Shown: positions 19,487-28,237 of the stretch, piece after piece
How the letters are laid out: each line of letters starts with the position of its first letter
Numbering within the stretch: position 1 is the stretch's first letter
From: a bacterium
GTDB taxonomy: Bacteria; Bacillota; Bacilli; Lactobacillales; Streptococcaceae
Length of the DNA stretch: 64,000 nt
NCBI GenBank assembly: GCA_905221105.1
Contig: CAJNBW010000004.1
Span: 1 to 64,000, forward strand
Reading direction: 5' to 3'
The notes under the pieces: model-generated
Told to the model about the DNA's origin: nothing
What the model saw: the letters and a program-made list of their open reading frames with translations, nothing else
Databases searched by the model: none
Program-made: the position numbers and the translations under genes

Positions 19487-20488
19487 TTAATTTTCTCTCA
19501 TTATCTTCATAATATGTTTATCAAAGTCTGATATGATTTTTTGAGTTCGGTTAAATTTTTCATATTCCTGGATGGCTTTTGAGTCTGCTTGTTTCTTGGA
19601 AATACTTCCTTTTCCTTCTAAGATTTCATATTCATTAAAAGATAGAAAACGATCAATACTATCTGCCAATCCTCGCATTGTAAAAGTATTACGGCGCTCA
19701 ACCAAACCCTCGATATAATCAAAATAGGCTGTAACAGTTCGCTCTAGTTGTCGAATTTCTTTTTCTTGCAAATAGTTTTTAGCCACCGTTACATCTGATT
19801 TGAGCACTCGTCCATCAGGTGCATGTTTCCAAGTAGTTAATCCCATTTTTTCTTTACTGGCATCGGCTTGCTGATAGATAATTTCTGCAGCAGTATTTCC
19901 AGTAATTGCATAATGAAATTTATTTTGCACCATAGCATAGAAATTTTTAGTAATATCTGAGTTTCGATCATAATCTATGGCACATTCGGCAAAGATATCC
20001 GTAATTTGTTGATAGATTCGGCGCTCGCTAGAACGAATAGAGCGAATCCGTTCTAAAAGTTCACGGAAATAATCTTGTCCGAAAACTGTCTGTCCTTGTT
20101 TCAAGCGTTCATCATCTAAAACAAAACCTTTGATGATAAATTCTTTCAAGGTCTCGGTTGCCCAAATTCTAAATTGAGTAGCCTTGCTGGAATTTACGCG
20201 ATAGCCAACTGAAATAATAGCATCCAGGTTGTAATATTCAAGTTCACGCCGAACAGTTCTATTTCCCTCTTGTTGAACCTGTGCAAATTTTGCACAAGTT
20301 GACACCTTATCCAACTCACCACTATCATAAATGTTTCTCAAGTGCTTTGTAATGACACTTCGTTCAACTCCAAAGAGCTCTGCAAGACCTTTTTGAGTCA
20401 ACCAAAGATTTTCATCTTGTAAAAGGATATCCAGCTGAACGTCGCCATTTGGTGTAGTATACAGGATGAAATTAGAAATTTCATTCAA
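19487..20488 (-). CDS. RhuM-family protein
   Basis: A 333-aa protein matching the RhuM ('virulence protein') family. The N-terminal ~60 residues are a helix-turn-helix-like module (LWLTQKGLAELFGVERSVIT). The RhuM core follows, with LEYYNLDAIISVGYRVNS, FRIWATETLKEFIIKGFVLD and a long helical C-terminal half. The most likely start is TTG at 20488, which has GGAGGTGG seven bases upstream; the ATG at 20512 would place that Shine-Dalgarno inside the coding region. The family is common next to restriction and defence genes but its activity is unknown. It lies between a T-box-led gene pair and valS, all on one strand. Confidence 0.82.
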   Translation of the reverse strand: MNEISNFILYTTPNGDVQLDILLQDENLWLTQKGLAELFGVERSVITKHLRNIYDSGELDKVSTCAKFAQVQQEGNRTVRRELEYYNLDAIISVGYRVNSSKATQFRIWATETLKEFIIKGFVLDDERLKQGQTVFGQDYFRELLERIRSIRSSERRIYQQITDIFAECAIDYDRNSDITKNFYAMVQNKFHYAITGNTAAEIIYQQADASKEKMGLTTWKHAPDGRVLKSDVTVAKNYLQEKEIRQLERTVTAYFDYIEGLVERRNTFTMRGLADSIDRFLSFNEYEILEGKGSISKKQADSKAIQEYEKFNRTQKIISDFDKHIMKIMREN

Positions 20489-20519
20489 GACAATTCCACC
20501 TCCCCCCTTCAATAAACAA

Positions 20520-20690
20520 TTACTTCACTTTCTTAAACTGTATGCCGTTTTCTTTCAGCTTTTTAACGGTTACGGGACCAATTCCCTTCAAAGCGAGAAC
20601 TTCTTTTTCAGTCCATTTTTTGAAATCCGAAGACCTACGAATCCCATTTTCAACAAAAATATGAACAAAATCCAGCCAAATTTCCTTCAT
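20520..20690 (-). CDS. Tiny helix-hairpin-helix protein (56 aa)
   Basis: A frame of 56 codons from MKEIWLDFVHIFVENGIRRS to NGIQFKKVK. Its second half, with LALKGIGPVTVKKLKENGI, is a helix-hairpin-helix motif nearly the same as the C terminus of the 131-aa protein at 21536-21931. The ATG overlaps the flavin reductase stop codon (ATGA), so it is translationally coupled. It may bind DNA without sequence specificity, or be a leftover of duplication; I favour a translated small gene. Confidence 0.7.
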   Translation of the reverse strand: MKEIWLDFVHIFVENGIRRSSDFKKWTEKEVLALKGIGPVTVKKLKENGIQFKKVK

Positions 20691-21253
20691 TGGTTCCTCG
20701 CTTTTTTGATGAAGCTCCCCATAGGGTCTACTCTGTCATCTAGATAACGATAAACGCGCTGGTGGCCATCCCCCATAAAGTAAGTCGGCGCAAAACGGTC
20801 ATTCTTAAAATGCCCCTTATCATCCAAAAGTTCTGGATCAGCTAGTCGTTCAATAATCTTGGCAAAGATATGACAGATTCCATCTTCCTCGATAATCCGA
20901 TCTACTTGACAATCCAATACTACTGGACAGTCCTTTAAAATCGGTGCCTGAGTCTGTTCAGAAATCTCGTAGTCTAGCCCCAGATGTTTCAATTTCTCTC
21001 GATGGCTGATAAAACCAGCCTGCTCCATCTCGAGCATGAGTTTTTTATCAGGGATATTCACAGTAAACTTCTGGTAATGCTTGATTTGCTCAGCCGCATT
21101 TTCCTCAGCTCCGACACCGATGACTAGCCAATCTCCCAAGCTATAAGAGGAACTGCAGGTCGTGATATTGTGCCCAAAATTCTGATCCTGATACCCCAAA
21201 ATGAAAATAGGAAAGCCATAGTAGAGTTTACTTGTTCTAAAAGATTGCTTCAT
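20687..21253 (-). CDS. Flavin reductase-like FMN-binding protein
   Basis: A 188-aa protein of the flavin reductase-like / flavoredoxin fold. GFPIFILGYQDQNFGHNITT and SSSYSLGDWLVIGVG form the FMN-binding start, and the family barrel continues to APTYFMGDGHQRVYRYLDD. The natural substrate is unknown. It has a strong Shine-Dalgarno (AAAGGAGG) and is the first gene after a T-box leader, which is unexpected for this family. The product overlaps the start of the 56-aa HhH gene by four bases. Confidence 0.82.
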   Translation of the reverse strand: MKQSFRTSKLYYGFPIFILGYQDQNFGHNITTCSSSYSLGDWLVIGVGAEENAAEQIKHYQKFTVNIPDKKLMLEMEQAGFISHREKLKHLGLDYEISEQTQAPILKDCPVVLDCQVDRIIEEDGICHIFAKIIERLADPELLDDKGHFKNDRFAPTYFMGDGHQRVYRYLDDRVDPMGSFIKKARNQ

Positions 21254-21276
21254 AACAACCTCCTTTTACTAAGACG

Positions 21277-21487
21277 CAAAAGAAAATCCCTGCCATCTAC
21301 ATGACAGGGACGAATGTATTTATCCGCGGTACCACCCAATTTCGGGCAGAGCCCGCAACTCTCGTCTTTAAAACAAAAAGACACTTTTATTTCAATTTTT
21401 CATCCATTAGCAACTAGTTTTGACACATTTGTGGACTTCTCAGCACCGCCACTTTCTGTAAAATGTGGGATTCAAAACACCTCTAAT
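21277..21487 (-). promoter_or_regulatory. T-box riboswitch leader
   Basis: The minus strand carries the T-box core TGGGTGGTACCGCG (21325-21338), with antiterminator bulge TGGT implying a tRNA with discriminator A. A terminator hairpin follows, CCCTGTC...GGCAGGG (21288-21309), then TTTTCTTTT. Upstream, CCATTAG / CTAATGG and GTTTTGA / TCAAAAC pair as the base of stem I. The distal GGTGCTGAGA resembles the conserved stem I tip. The specifier is not certain; GTC and GTG (Val) triplets occur in the candidate strand. Confidence 0.88.
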
Positions 21488-21493
21488 GGCTCT

Positions 21494-21522
21494 ATTGTAG
21501 CAAGATTTTTTCGGAAATGCAA
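21494..21522 (-). promoter_or_regulatory. Promoter of the T-box transcript
   Basis: Minus strand TTGCAT (21517-21522), a 17-base spacer and TACAAT (21494-21499). Confidence 0.75.
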
Positions 21523-21535
21523 GGCTCAAGAAAGA

Positions 21536-21931
21536 TTACTTGAACTTGATGCCATTTTCTTTCAATTTCTTGATGGTAGCTGGTCCGATTCCTTTCAAGG
21601 CAAGGAGTTCTTTTTCAGTCCAGTTTTTGAAATCTGAAGCAGACTTAATTCCTTCGTCGTAGAAAGTTTTGGCACGGTCAAGTGGAAGTCCACCCAAATT
21701 TGCTGCAAAATCTTCTACAGAGTTGGCTACTTTTTGAGCTTGCTCTTTAGTAGCTTCTACTGCTTGTTCAACTTTTTTAGAAACAGCCTTACCAGCTTCG
21801 CTTGCTGACTGCTCTGCACGTTTTACGACTTTCTTTGTCTCTTCTACAACCTTAGTCACAGTACTTGAAAAGGCACCTGCGCGACGGAGGCTATTTCGTA
21901 ATTGTTTTTTACGATTGAGTTTCTTTGACAT
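21536..21931 (-). CDS. Basic coiled-coil protein with C-terminal helix-hairpin-helix
   Basis: A 131-aa protein. The first ~20 residues are strongly basic (MSKKLNRKKQLRNSLRRAGA). Residues ~25-75 form an alanine/lysine/glutamate-rich helix (VVEETKKVVKRAEQSASEAG). The C-terminal 45 residues hold an HhH motif (LLALKGIGPATIKKLKENGI). The shape suggests a nucleoid- or DNA-associated protein, but function is unknown. GAAAGGA lies upstream of the ATG. The T-box promoter starts only ~15 bases past its stop. Confidence 0.8.
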   Translation of the reverse strand: MSKKLNRKKQLRNSLRRAGAFSSTVTKVVEETKKVVKRAEQSASEAGKAVSKKVEQAVEATKEQAQKVANSVEDFAANLGGLPLDRAKTFYDEGIKSASDFKNWTEKELLALKGIGPATIKKLKENGIKFK

Positions 21932-21947
21932 GATAAAATCCTTTCAA

Positions 21948-21973
21948 TAAAAAACCCCTGCTCTGACAAGGAT
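21948..21973 (-). terminator. Terminator before the HhH gene
   Basis: Minus strand ATCCTTG / CAGGGGT stem followed by TTTTTT; ends the DUF1858-DUF438-DUF1912 unit. Confidence 0.7.
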
Positions 21974-22026
21974 TTAATATAAATATTCTATCAAGATTTT
22001 AGTAAAAAATCAAGAATCTATCTCGT

Positions 22027-22281
22027 TTAATAATTCCGCTCACCAAACAAGCCTTCTGGCAAATCATGGAATCCCTTACCTGCCTTGAAATTTTCAAATT
22101 TTCCAAGCAAGAACTGATAGGCATCCAAGCGGCTTTCGTAGCGAATCATGGCATCTTTGGCACGCTCGTCTTGGTCTTCTTCATAGACTTTTTTGCTTTC
22201 CTTGTGCGCCATGTCGTTAATCATAATCTGGGTATTGACCCAAGCTTCAAATTCCTTCATAAATTCTTGTTCGTAACTCAT
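22027..22281 (-). CDS. DUF1912 family protein
   Basis: An 84-aa, highly charged helical protein (MSYEQEFMKEFEAWVNTQIM; later LDAYQFLLGKFENFKAGKGF) of the streptococcal DUF1912 family, function unknown. It begins nine bases after the DUF438 stop and belongs to the same transcription unit. Confidence 0.82.
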   Translation of the reverse strand: MSYEQEFMKEFEAWVNTQIMINDMAHKESKKVYEEDQDERAKDAMIRYESRLDAYQFLLGKFENFKAGKGFHDLPEGLFGERNY

Positions 22282-22290
22282 TTTTTCTCC

Positions 22291-23625
22291 TTATTCTAAT
22301 CCACGGAAATAGTCCGTGTCAATCTCACGGTAGGGCTGGATATCCTGAACGTATTCCAGCACACCTTGGAATTCTCCGTTTTCATCGTGTACTGCGGCAT
22401 AGGTGATGTGGACAAACTTGCCTCGCGACTCCGACTTGAACCACATTTCATACTTGTCCTTGACTCCTTCACGCAGCCCCTTCATGATGGTCTTGACCTT
22501 GTCCAAATACTTGGGCGGATGGCAAAGTTCAACATTGCGCCCGACTTGAGACGGTGTTCGTTTGAAAATCATCTCATCAGCTGGCGCATTGTCATTGTAA
22601 TACTGGAAAATATCGTCTTTATTGACAAAGGTAATCTCCATAGGGAGGTGATTGAGGATGAGATTGGCCTGCTCGACTGAAAGATAGCCATTACCAAAAG
22701 CCTGTTGGCTATGACGGTCCAGCACTGCTTCCTTTTCCTTGGGGGTAAAGGTAATGGTAAACTGACCTTCTGGCGTATCGATAACTTGCTGAACTTGACC
22801 TTCTTCTGTATCTAACTGAATAGGCTCCTCTGCACTCTTTTCCTCAACAAAACTCTGTCTTTCTGGTACCCATTTCTCAGACGGACGGATGATGGCATAG
22901 CCGTAAGAATCGCTCTCCTCCGCAATCTGAAGCCAGTCATCCTGGGTAAAGGACTCAAGAAGAATCATGAGGAGGATGGACTCTTCCTTGAAAATCATAC
23001 TTTCAAACTCTGTCGCAAAAGCTTCAAAATCTTCCTTTACAGTAGAAATCGGCACTTCTGGTAATGACTTAGCTGTTGCTAGAGCTGTCTGAAAGAGTTC
23101 TCTGATCTGGTCATCCACTCCCCACATGACCTTAGGAGGTGAATCGTGACCATAGTGCTCCATGATAGGAAAGAAGAGTTCTTCTTTACGTTGGTAATGG
23201 ATATCAAATTGACCCACAAGTCCCATCTGACGCACCAAACCCTTACGCATCTCAGCAAGCATTTCTTCATCTTCCATAGACTCATAGGTATCTAACAATC
23301 TCCGAATGCGAATCAAGGCAGCGCGGAGAGCCAGATTTTCATCCTTGAAGACCCGAACTGGGTGGCCAGGGTGCTCGGTATCTGCAACTTCGACACCCTT
23401 AACAGCATTTTTAAAAAGATTGGCATGGACATCACAGAGTTCCATGACATCTTCAAAGGTAACACCTGAGTCTGAGTTCATCAACTCGTGCTCCATGAGA
23501 GAAATCTCGATGGCTGACACACCTGTAAAGGTCGCATCAAAGCGCTCTTGAACAGACTCAGGAGAGGCGCCATTATGCAATTCTAACAAAATGTCCCGTA
23601 GGACATGAATCCGTTCATCTGCCAT
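22291..23625 (-). CDS. DUF438 / hemerythrin / PAS domain protein
   Basis: A 444-aa protein with three parts. An N-terminal DUF438 domain (residues ~1-70) comes first. A hemerythrin HHE domain (~80-220) follows, where FDIHYQRKEELFFPIMEHYG carries iron-ligand candidates. A C-terminal PAS-like region (~310-430; LEYVQDIQPYREID) ends the protein. It is probably a di-iron sensor or reductant responding to oxygen or nitric oxide. The stop of the DUF1858 gene and this ATG overlap (TAATG). The pairing of DUF1858 with a DUF438-hemerythrin protein is a recurrent arrangement in Firmicutes. Confidence 0.87.
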   Translation of the reverse strand: MADERIHVLRDILLELHNGASPESVQERFDATFTGVSAIEISLMEHELMNSDSGVTFEDVMELCDVHANLFKNAVKGVEVADTEHPGHPVRVFKDENLALRAALIRIRRLLDTYESMEDEEMLAEMRKGLVRQMGLVGQFDIHYQRKEELFFPIMEHYGHDSPPKVMWGVDDQIRELFQTALATAKSLPEVPISTVKEDFEAFATEFESMIFKEESILLMILLESFTQDDWLQIAEESDSYGYAIIRPSEKWVPERQSFVEEKSAEEPIQLDTEEGQVQQVIDTPEGQFTITFTPKEKEAVLDRHSQQAFGNGYLSVEQANLILNHLPMEITFVNKDDIFQYYNDNAPADEMIFKRTPSQVGRNVELCHPPKYLDKVKTIMKGLREGVKDKYEMWFKSESRGKFVHITYAAVHDENGEFQGVLEYVQDIQPYREIDTDYFRGLE

Positions 23626-23858
23626 TAGTCTAATCCAATCACTTCGTAGCCATTTGCTTCCAGTGTGCGAACAATCTTGTCCATAGGAGTTCCTTCTAGC
23701 TTAGAACCCTGCTTAAGCGATACTTTGCGACCGACTGTGTTGCGCATCAAGGGATTGGCTAGAGGTTTAAAACCGAGCTCCACTAGGATTTCCAAGACTT
23801 CTGGATGCTTATCCACCACTTCTGCAACAGGAATTGACACATCGATTATATTATCCAT
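23625..23858 (-). CDS. DUF1858 domain protein
   Basis: A 77-aa protein of the DUF1858 family (MDNIIDVSIPVAEVVDKHPE, then LVELGFKPLANPLMRNTVGRK), the small domain associated with hybrid-cluster and DUF438 proteins. The frame extends four codons further to a GTG, but that codon lies inside the Shine-Dalgarno GGAGG; the ATG at 23858 is the correct distance away. First gene of the unit. Confidence 0.83.
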   Translation of the reverse strand: MDNIIDVSIPVAEVVDKHPEVLEILVELGFKPLANPLMRNTVGRKVSLKQGSKLEGTPMDKIVRTLEANGYEVIGLD

Positions 23859-23900
23859 TACGACCTCCACTGAATCTTCTAAAATGATTTTACTGTTTAT

Positions 23901-23909
23901 ATTATATCA
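23901..23909 (-). promoter_or_regulatory. Extended -10 promoter of the DUF1858-DUF438-DUF1912 unit
   Basis: Minus strand TGATATAAT, 42 bases upstream of the DUF1858 ATG. Confidence 0.65.
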
Positions 23910-23923
23910 TAAGGAAAGAGATT

Positions 23924-23953
23924 AAAAAACTAGCAGTACAAGACTTACTAGTT
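23924..23953 (-). terminator. Terminator of the small membrane protein pair
   Basis: Minus strand AACTAG / CTAGTT stem, with an inner AGT/ACT, followed by TTTTTT. Confidence 0.7.
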
Positions 23954-23974
23954 CTCTGAAACTTGAATTACGGC

Positions 23975-24127
23975 CTAAAAAAGTTTAAAAAGCCAATCCA
24001 ATAACTTAAATAATAGCTTGTAAAACAGCAATTGGACTGCAAAAGAGATGATCATCCAAAAGAATTTCACAATTCCAATGATTGGTTTGATAAAAATAAT
24101 GGCAAGAAGACCCAAAAAAAATTTCAT
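23975..24127 (-). CDS. Small hydrophobic membrane protein (50 aa)
   Basis: A frame of 50 codons, MKFFLGLLAIIFIKPIIGIV and on to LLFKLLDWLFKLF, almost entirely hydrophobic with two membrane stretches and basic residues between. It has AGAGGAGAGAGA just upstream and overlaps the stop of the preceding small gene (ATGA), so the pair is probably translated together. No family recognised. Confidence 0.68.
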   Translation of the reverse strand: MKFFLGLLAIIFIKPIIGIVKFFWMIISFAVQLLFYKLLFKLLDWLFKLF

Positions 24128-24306
24128 TCTCTCTCCTCTGGCTTGATGAGCCACCGAGCCGTATCCATTAGCTTGTTTGCAATAAAAAGTTTCCCCAGAC
24201 CGACAACGACATTGTCATCTTTCTTTATCGTTTTCATTACTTTTACACCTTGCACGGTCAAAAAGTAATTCCCATAAATTTTAGCAAAAGCTTTGATAGG
24301 TCCCAT
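24124..24306 (-). CDS. Small hypothetical protein (60 aa)
   Basis: A 60-aa protein (MGPIKAFAKIYGNYFLTVQG ... KPEERE) with a clear GAGGAAAG Shine-Dalgarno and a coupled downstream gene. The amphipathic N terminus may lie on the membrane. I do not recognise the family. A plausible promoter lies ~100 bases upstream. Confidence 0.65.
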   Translation of the reverse strand: MGPIKAFAKIYGNYFLTVQGVKVMKTIKKDDNVVVGLGKLFIANKLMDTARWLIKPEERE

Positions 24307-24403
24307 ATTCTCTTTCCTCTTTTAGCTACACTTTAAAATATTAACGATACCAGTCTTGCTGACTATTTCTGAAAAATCGCTTTATCTTATTTTTTCAATT
24401 CCT

Positions 24404-24432
24404 ATACTATCATACAAGCTAAATTTTATAAA
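24404..24432 (-). promoter_or_regulatory. Possible promoter of the 60-aa/50-aa pair
   Basis: Minus strand TTTATA (24427-24432), a 17-base spacer, TAGTAT (24404-24409) with a TGA extension. The remaining sequence between 24307 and 24497 shows nothing else. Confidence 0.45.
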
Positions 24433-24497
24433 GCTTTTTAATAATGTTTAATTCTAGAAAGATTCCGCCAGCATGTTTTATTGTCTTTTCCTCCACC

Positions 24498-24519
24498 AAA
24501 AAAGAGGGTTTCCCCTCCT
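24498..24519 (-). terminator. Terminator of rbfA (end of the rimP-rbfA operon)
   Basis: Minus strand GAGGG-GAAA-CCCTC stem followed by TTTTTT. Confidence 0.85.
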
Positions 24520-24521
24520 TC

Positions 24522-24872
24522 TTAGTTCTTATCCAGATTGCGTAGCATTTCGTCAATCTTGTTTCCATATTCAATGGATTCGTCTTTGACGAAGGTCAAA
24601 TCAGGGATTTTATACAATTTTAAATTGCGACCTAGTTCACGTTTGATGGTACCAGTTGCTTTCTCAAGCCCGATTTGAGCTTTTTGGTTATCCGAAGCAA
24701 GGTTACTCAAAATGGTGTAGTAAACCTTGGCAACAGACAAGTCACCCAGCATCTGAACATCTGTGATGGTCACACCTTGGACACGCGGATCACGGACTTT
24801 CTTTTGCAAAATCTCATTTACTTCACGCTTGATTTCCATGCCCACACGATCCGTACGGAAATGATTTGCCAT
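24522..24872 (-). CDS. rbfA: Ribosome-binding factor A
   Basis: A late 30S maturation factor that acts on the 5' region of 16S rRNA. The product is 116 aa from [20 protein letters not shown], with the KH-type core [23 protein letters not shown]. The ATG at 24872 has AAAGGA upstream and gives the standard start; the longer frame adds nine codons with no Shine-Dalgarno. Last gene of the operon, separated from infB by 250 bases that contain a structured element. Confidence 0.95.
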   Translation of the reverse strand: MANHFRTDRVGMEIKREVNEILQKKVRDPRVQGVTITDVQMLGDLSVAKVYYTILSNLASDNQKAQIGLEKATGTIKRELGRNLKLYKIPDLTFVKDESIEYGNKIDEMLRNLDKN

Positions 24873-24901
24873 GATATTCCTTTCTCTACTTTGAACCAAA
24901 A

Positions 24902-24921
24902 GCTAGGCCAGCAGACCTAGC
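24902..24921 (-). terminator. Terminator-like hairpin before rbfA
   Basis: GCTAGG / CCTAGC stem (6 bp, 8-base loop). The minus strand continues TTTTGG and the plus strand TATTTTTAAAT. It may attenuate read-through into rbfA, or end an RNA made from the adjacent structured element. Confidence 0.5.
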
Positions 24922-24988
24922 TATTTTTAAATTTATTGATTTTCAGTTCAAATTGAAACGAAGTGCAATTTGAACTCATCCGCTTCTT

Positions 24989-25107
24989 TCGCCGTGGTGA
25001 AAGTGATGGAACTGATTTATCAGTCCCATCACAGGGAATTTTTGAGACCCTAGGCTCAAAAATAAGCAATGAAACCATCGGTTTGCTTGCGTCCCTCACC
25101 ACCTAAG
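24989..25107 (-). repeat. Structured intergenic element, copy 1 (between infB and rbfA)
   Basis: Read on the minus strand it has an outer helix GTGGTG (25102-25097) / CACCAC (24999-24994). A conserved hairpin ATTTTTGAG / CTCAAAAAT lies at 25063-25038. A third helix, TGATGG-ACTGA / TCAGT-CCATCA, lies at 25031-25004. The same architecture recurs at 40976-41092 and 45117-45233. A further perfect 10-bp hairpin, GTTCAAATTG / CAATTTGAAC, follows downstream (about 24946-24975). Confidence 0.8.
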
Positions 25108-25122
25108 AAAGGAGCAAAAATC

Positions 25123-27921
25123 TTATCGTTTGATTTCTTCCATGACATAAGCCTCAATCACATCATCTGTCTTGATATCATTGTAGCCGTCAATCATCAA
25201 TCCACCTTCACGACCGTTTGTAACTTCTTTGACGTCGTCTTTATAGTGTTTCAAGCTTGCGAGTTCACCATCATAGATAACGACACCGTCACGGATAACA
25301 CGGACTTTAGAGTCACGGGTAACCTTACCGTTGATAACCATGAATCCACCGATAGTTCCGACTTTAGATACCTTGAAGGTTTCACGGATAACTGCTTCAC
25401 CGATAACTTTTTCTTCGAATTCTGGATCAAGCATCCCTTTCATGGCTTCTTCCATCTCTTCAATAACCTTGTAGATAATGCTGTGAAGACGGATTTCTAC
25501 ATCGTCAGCTTCAGCTTGTTGACGAGCTTGTGGTGTAGGGCGTACGTTGAAACCAACGATGAAGGCATTTGAAGCTTCCGCAAGAGTCACGTCAGATTCG
25601 TTGATGGCACCGACTGCTGAGTGGACGATGGTCACTTTCACACCTTCCACATCGATTTTTTGAAGTGAGGCAGAAAGGGCTTCAACAGAACCTTGTACAT
25701 CGGCCTTGATGATAACGTTAACTGACTTAAGTTCACCAGCTTTAAGCGTATCAAAGAGGTTTTCAAGACTGACACGTTGGGTAGCTTGACGTTGTTTCAT
25801 AAGGGCACGTTTGGCACGCTCTTCACCGGCTGCACGCGCAGATTTTTCATCCTCGTAAACGGCAAAGTGGTCACCCGCCATTGGCGCTTCGTTCAAACCT
25901 GTGATAGAAACTGGTGTTGATGGTCCAGCCACCTTAACACGACGACCAAGGTCATTGGTCATAGCACGGACACGACCGAAGGTATTTCCGACAACGATAG
26001 GATCTTGGACATTCAAGGTACCTTGCTGAACAAGAAGGGTTGCAACCGCACCTTTTCCTTTATCCAAGCGCGCTTCGATAACTGTACCAATCGCACGAAC
26101 TGTTGGGTCTGCCTTGAGTTCTTGGATTTCAGCCACAAGAAGGACTGTTTCCAACAATTCTTCGATGTTTTGGTTGAATTTAGCTGAGATTTCAACAAAT
26201 TCAGAATCTCCGCCCCAAGCAGTTGACATAACCCCATGCTCTGCCAATTCACCGATAACGCGTTCTGGGTTGGCACCTGGTTTATCAATCTTGTTGATGG
26301 CTACGATGATTGGAACGTTGGCCGCTTTTGAGTGGTTAATGGCTTCGATAGTCTGAGGCATAACCCCGTCATCTGCCGCTACGACCAAGATAGTAATATC
26401 GGTAACAGATGCACCACGCGCACGCATAGATGTAAAGGCCGCGTGTCCTGGTGTATCAAGGAAGGTAATCTTCTTGCCATTTTCCACGATTTGGTAGGCA
26501 CCGATATGCTGAGTGATACCACCTGCTTCACCTGTCGCAACACGAGAGTTACGAAGGGTATCTAGGAGTGTTGTTTTACCGTGGTCAACGTGACCCATGA
26601 TAGTTACAACTGGTGGACGCTCAACCAATTCATCTTCATTAAGGTAGCCATCTTCGACAAAGAAACGTTCGATATCAGCATTATCCACTTCAACCTTTTG
26701 TTTGGCTTCGATACCATAATCCACCATGAGGAGTTCGATTGTTTCCCCATCCAAGGATTGGTTTTGTGTGGCCATGACACCCATCATAAAGAGTTTCTTA
26801 ACGATTTCAGCTGGTTCACGTTTGATACGTTTTGCGATTTCCGCAACGGTCATACCATCTGTATACTCAAATTCTGTTGGCAATTCATGGAACTTACGCT
26901 CTGTAACAGGTTTTGGAGCCTGATTACGGTTGTTCTTGTTATTGCCTTTTTTGTTCTTCTTGTTGTTATTCCAGTTACTATTCTTTTGATTTCTCACTTG
27001 ATTTTGACTACTTCGATTCTTTTGTTGTTTTCTAGGACCATCTTCTTCGTGATCATAATCGTCACGATTTTTGTCTGGTCGAGCTTGTTTTTTACGACGC
27101 GTATCCACTGCAGGTTCTTTTTTCTCAGGGACGACTTCAACCACTGCTTGAACTTGCTGTGCTTGTTGCGCTTGTTCAGCTAACTTAGCAGCTTCTTCAA
27201 AGATTTCCTCTGGTTCCTTGCGTTTGTTAGCTTGAGCCAAGGCTTCTTTGGCAGCCTGAGTCTGCTTAAAGCGTTCCTCGCTTGAACGTGCGTATTCTGC
27301 ATTTTGCTCTGCTTTCAATGCTGCCGCACGGGCTTTAAAGTCAATGCGTGGAGCCGCTTGATTTGGACGCTTGTCCTCTTGTTGACGGCGCTCATTTCCA
27401 CGATTCTGCTGACCTTGCTGTTTCTTAGCTTGGTCATTAAAGCGACGATTGTCGCGGTTGCCTTGACCTTGTTTTCCACCATTACGGCCGTCATTTTTCT
27501 GACGGTTGCCGTTTTGTTGTTGGTCACGGTTATTGCCCTTATTTTGCTTGCGTCTTTCTGCCTGCTCTTTGGCACGAGCTTCACGTTCAGCCTTGAAATT
27601 ACGGCTTTGTGGTTTCGCTGCTACTTTTTCTGCTTTAGGAGCAACTGGCTCAGCGGGTTTCGCCTCTTCCTTGGCTACAGCTGGTTTAGCTGGCTCAGAT
27701 TTTTCGGCTTTCTTTTCTGCACTTGCTTTTGGTGTTGCAGGTTTTGCTTCTGCTTTCGGAGCAGCAGGCTTAAAGCTGGCAGCGATTTTTGCAGCAACAG
27801 CTTCTTCCACACTTGATGAGTGGCTTTTCACATCTAAGCCCAACTCTTTTGCACGCGCTACAACTTCTTTACTTTCTTTTCCAAGTTCTTTTGCGATTTC
27901 GTACAATCTTTTCTTAGACAA
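25123..27921 (-). CDS. infB: Translation initiation factor IF-2
   Basis: A GTPase that brings fMet-tRNA to the 30S subunit. The product is 932 aa. There is an N-terminal IF2 subdomain ([20 protein letters not shown]), then ~300 residues of low-complexity Lys/Glu/Ala/Asn/Gln sequence (for example [17 protein letters not shown]), and the second IF2 N domain. The G domain has [17 protein letters not shown] and NKIDKP. C-terminal beta-barrel domains complete the protein. The low-complexity stretch produces long spurious frames on the other strand. Confidence 0.98.
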   Translation of the reverse strand: MSKKRLYEIAKELGKESKEVVARAKELGLDVKSHSSSVEEAVAAKIAASFKPAAPKAEAKPATPKASAEKKAEKSEPAKPAVAKEEAKPAEPVAPKAEKVAAKPQSRNFKAEREARAKEQAERRKQNKGNNRDQQQNGNRQKNDGRNGGKQGQGNRDNRRFNDQAKKQQGQQNRGNERRQQEDKRPNQAAPRIDFKARAAALKAEQNAEYARSSEERFKQTQAAKEALAQANKRKEPEEIFEEAAKLAEQAQQAQQVQAVVEVVPEKKEPAVDTRRKKQARPDKNRDDYDHEEDGPRKQQKNRSSQNQVRNQKNSNWNNNKKNKKGNNKNNRNQAPKPVTERKFHELPTEFEYTDGMTVAEIAKRIKREPAEIVKKLFMMGVMATQNQSLDGETIELLMVDYGIEAKQKVEVDNADIERFFVEDGYLNEDELVERPPVVTIMGHVDHGKTTLLDTLRNSRVATGEAGGITQHIGAYQIVENGKKITFLDTPGHAAFTSMRARGASVTDITILVVAADDGVMPQTIEAINHSKAANVPIIVAINKIDKPGANPERVIGELAEHGVMSTAWGGDSEFVEISAKFNQNIEELLETVLLVAEIQELKADPTVRAIGTVIEARLDKGKGAVATLLVQQGTLNVQDPIVVGNTFGRVRAMTNDLGRRVKVAGPSTPVSITGLNEAPMAGDHFAVYEDEKSARAAGEERAKRALMKQRQATQRVSLENLFDTLKAGELKSVNVIIKADVQGSVEALSASLQKIDVEGVKVTIVHSAVGAINESDVTLAEASNAFIVGFNVRPTPQARQQAEADDVEIRLHSIIYKVIEEMEEAMKGMLDPEFEEKVIGEAVIRETFKVSKVGTIGGFMVINGKVTRDSKVRVIRDGVVIYDGELASLKHYKDDVKEVTNGREGGLMIDGYNDIKTDDVIEAYVMEEIKR

Positions 27922-27937
27922 ATCATGTCCTCCTCTT

Positions 27938-28237
27938 CTATTCCATAAGAGACCTCATTTTCTTTGTAAATCCAGCATCTGTCACAGCCAAAACCTTTCT
28001 CGATTTCCCGACTGCTATGCTTAATTCCAGTGTTGAAAACACGGTTACAATTTCTACTTGATAATACTGACTTTTATCTTGAATCTTCTTGGTCAGATTG
28101 GGGCCAGCATCATGAGCTAGAAAGACCAACTTAGCCTTGCCATCTTGAATGGCTTTGACCACCAGTTCTTCACCCGATATGATTCGGCCTGCTCGCTGAG
28201 CGAGTCCCAAGAGATTGCTTATCTTTTGCTTATTCAA
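27938..28237 (-). CDS. ylxQ: L7Ae-family K-turn-binding protein YlxQ
   Basis: A 99-aa protein of the ribosomal L7Ae/L30e family ([37 protein letters not shown]), which binds kink-turns in RNA. It sits in the conserved nusA-infB operon and its start overlaps the end of ylxR by eight bases. Confidence 0.9.
   Translation of the reverse strand: MNKQKISNLLGLAQRAGRIISGEELVVKAIQDGKAKLVFLAHDAGPNLTKKIQDKSQYYQVEIVTVFSTLELSIAVGKSRKVLAVTDAGFTKKMRSLME

Noticed and set aside
24930..25122. Protein-coding gene between infB and rbfA
   Set aside because: Short frames there lack ribosome-binding sites, and the sequence is explained by paired helices shared with two other loci.
26581..27816. Long plus-strand frames opposite infB
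   Set aside because: They arise from the lysine/asparagine-rich low-complexity part of IF-2 and have no family features.
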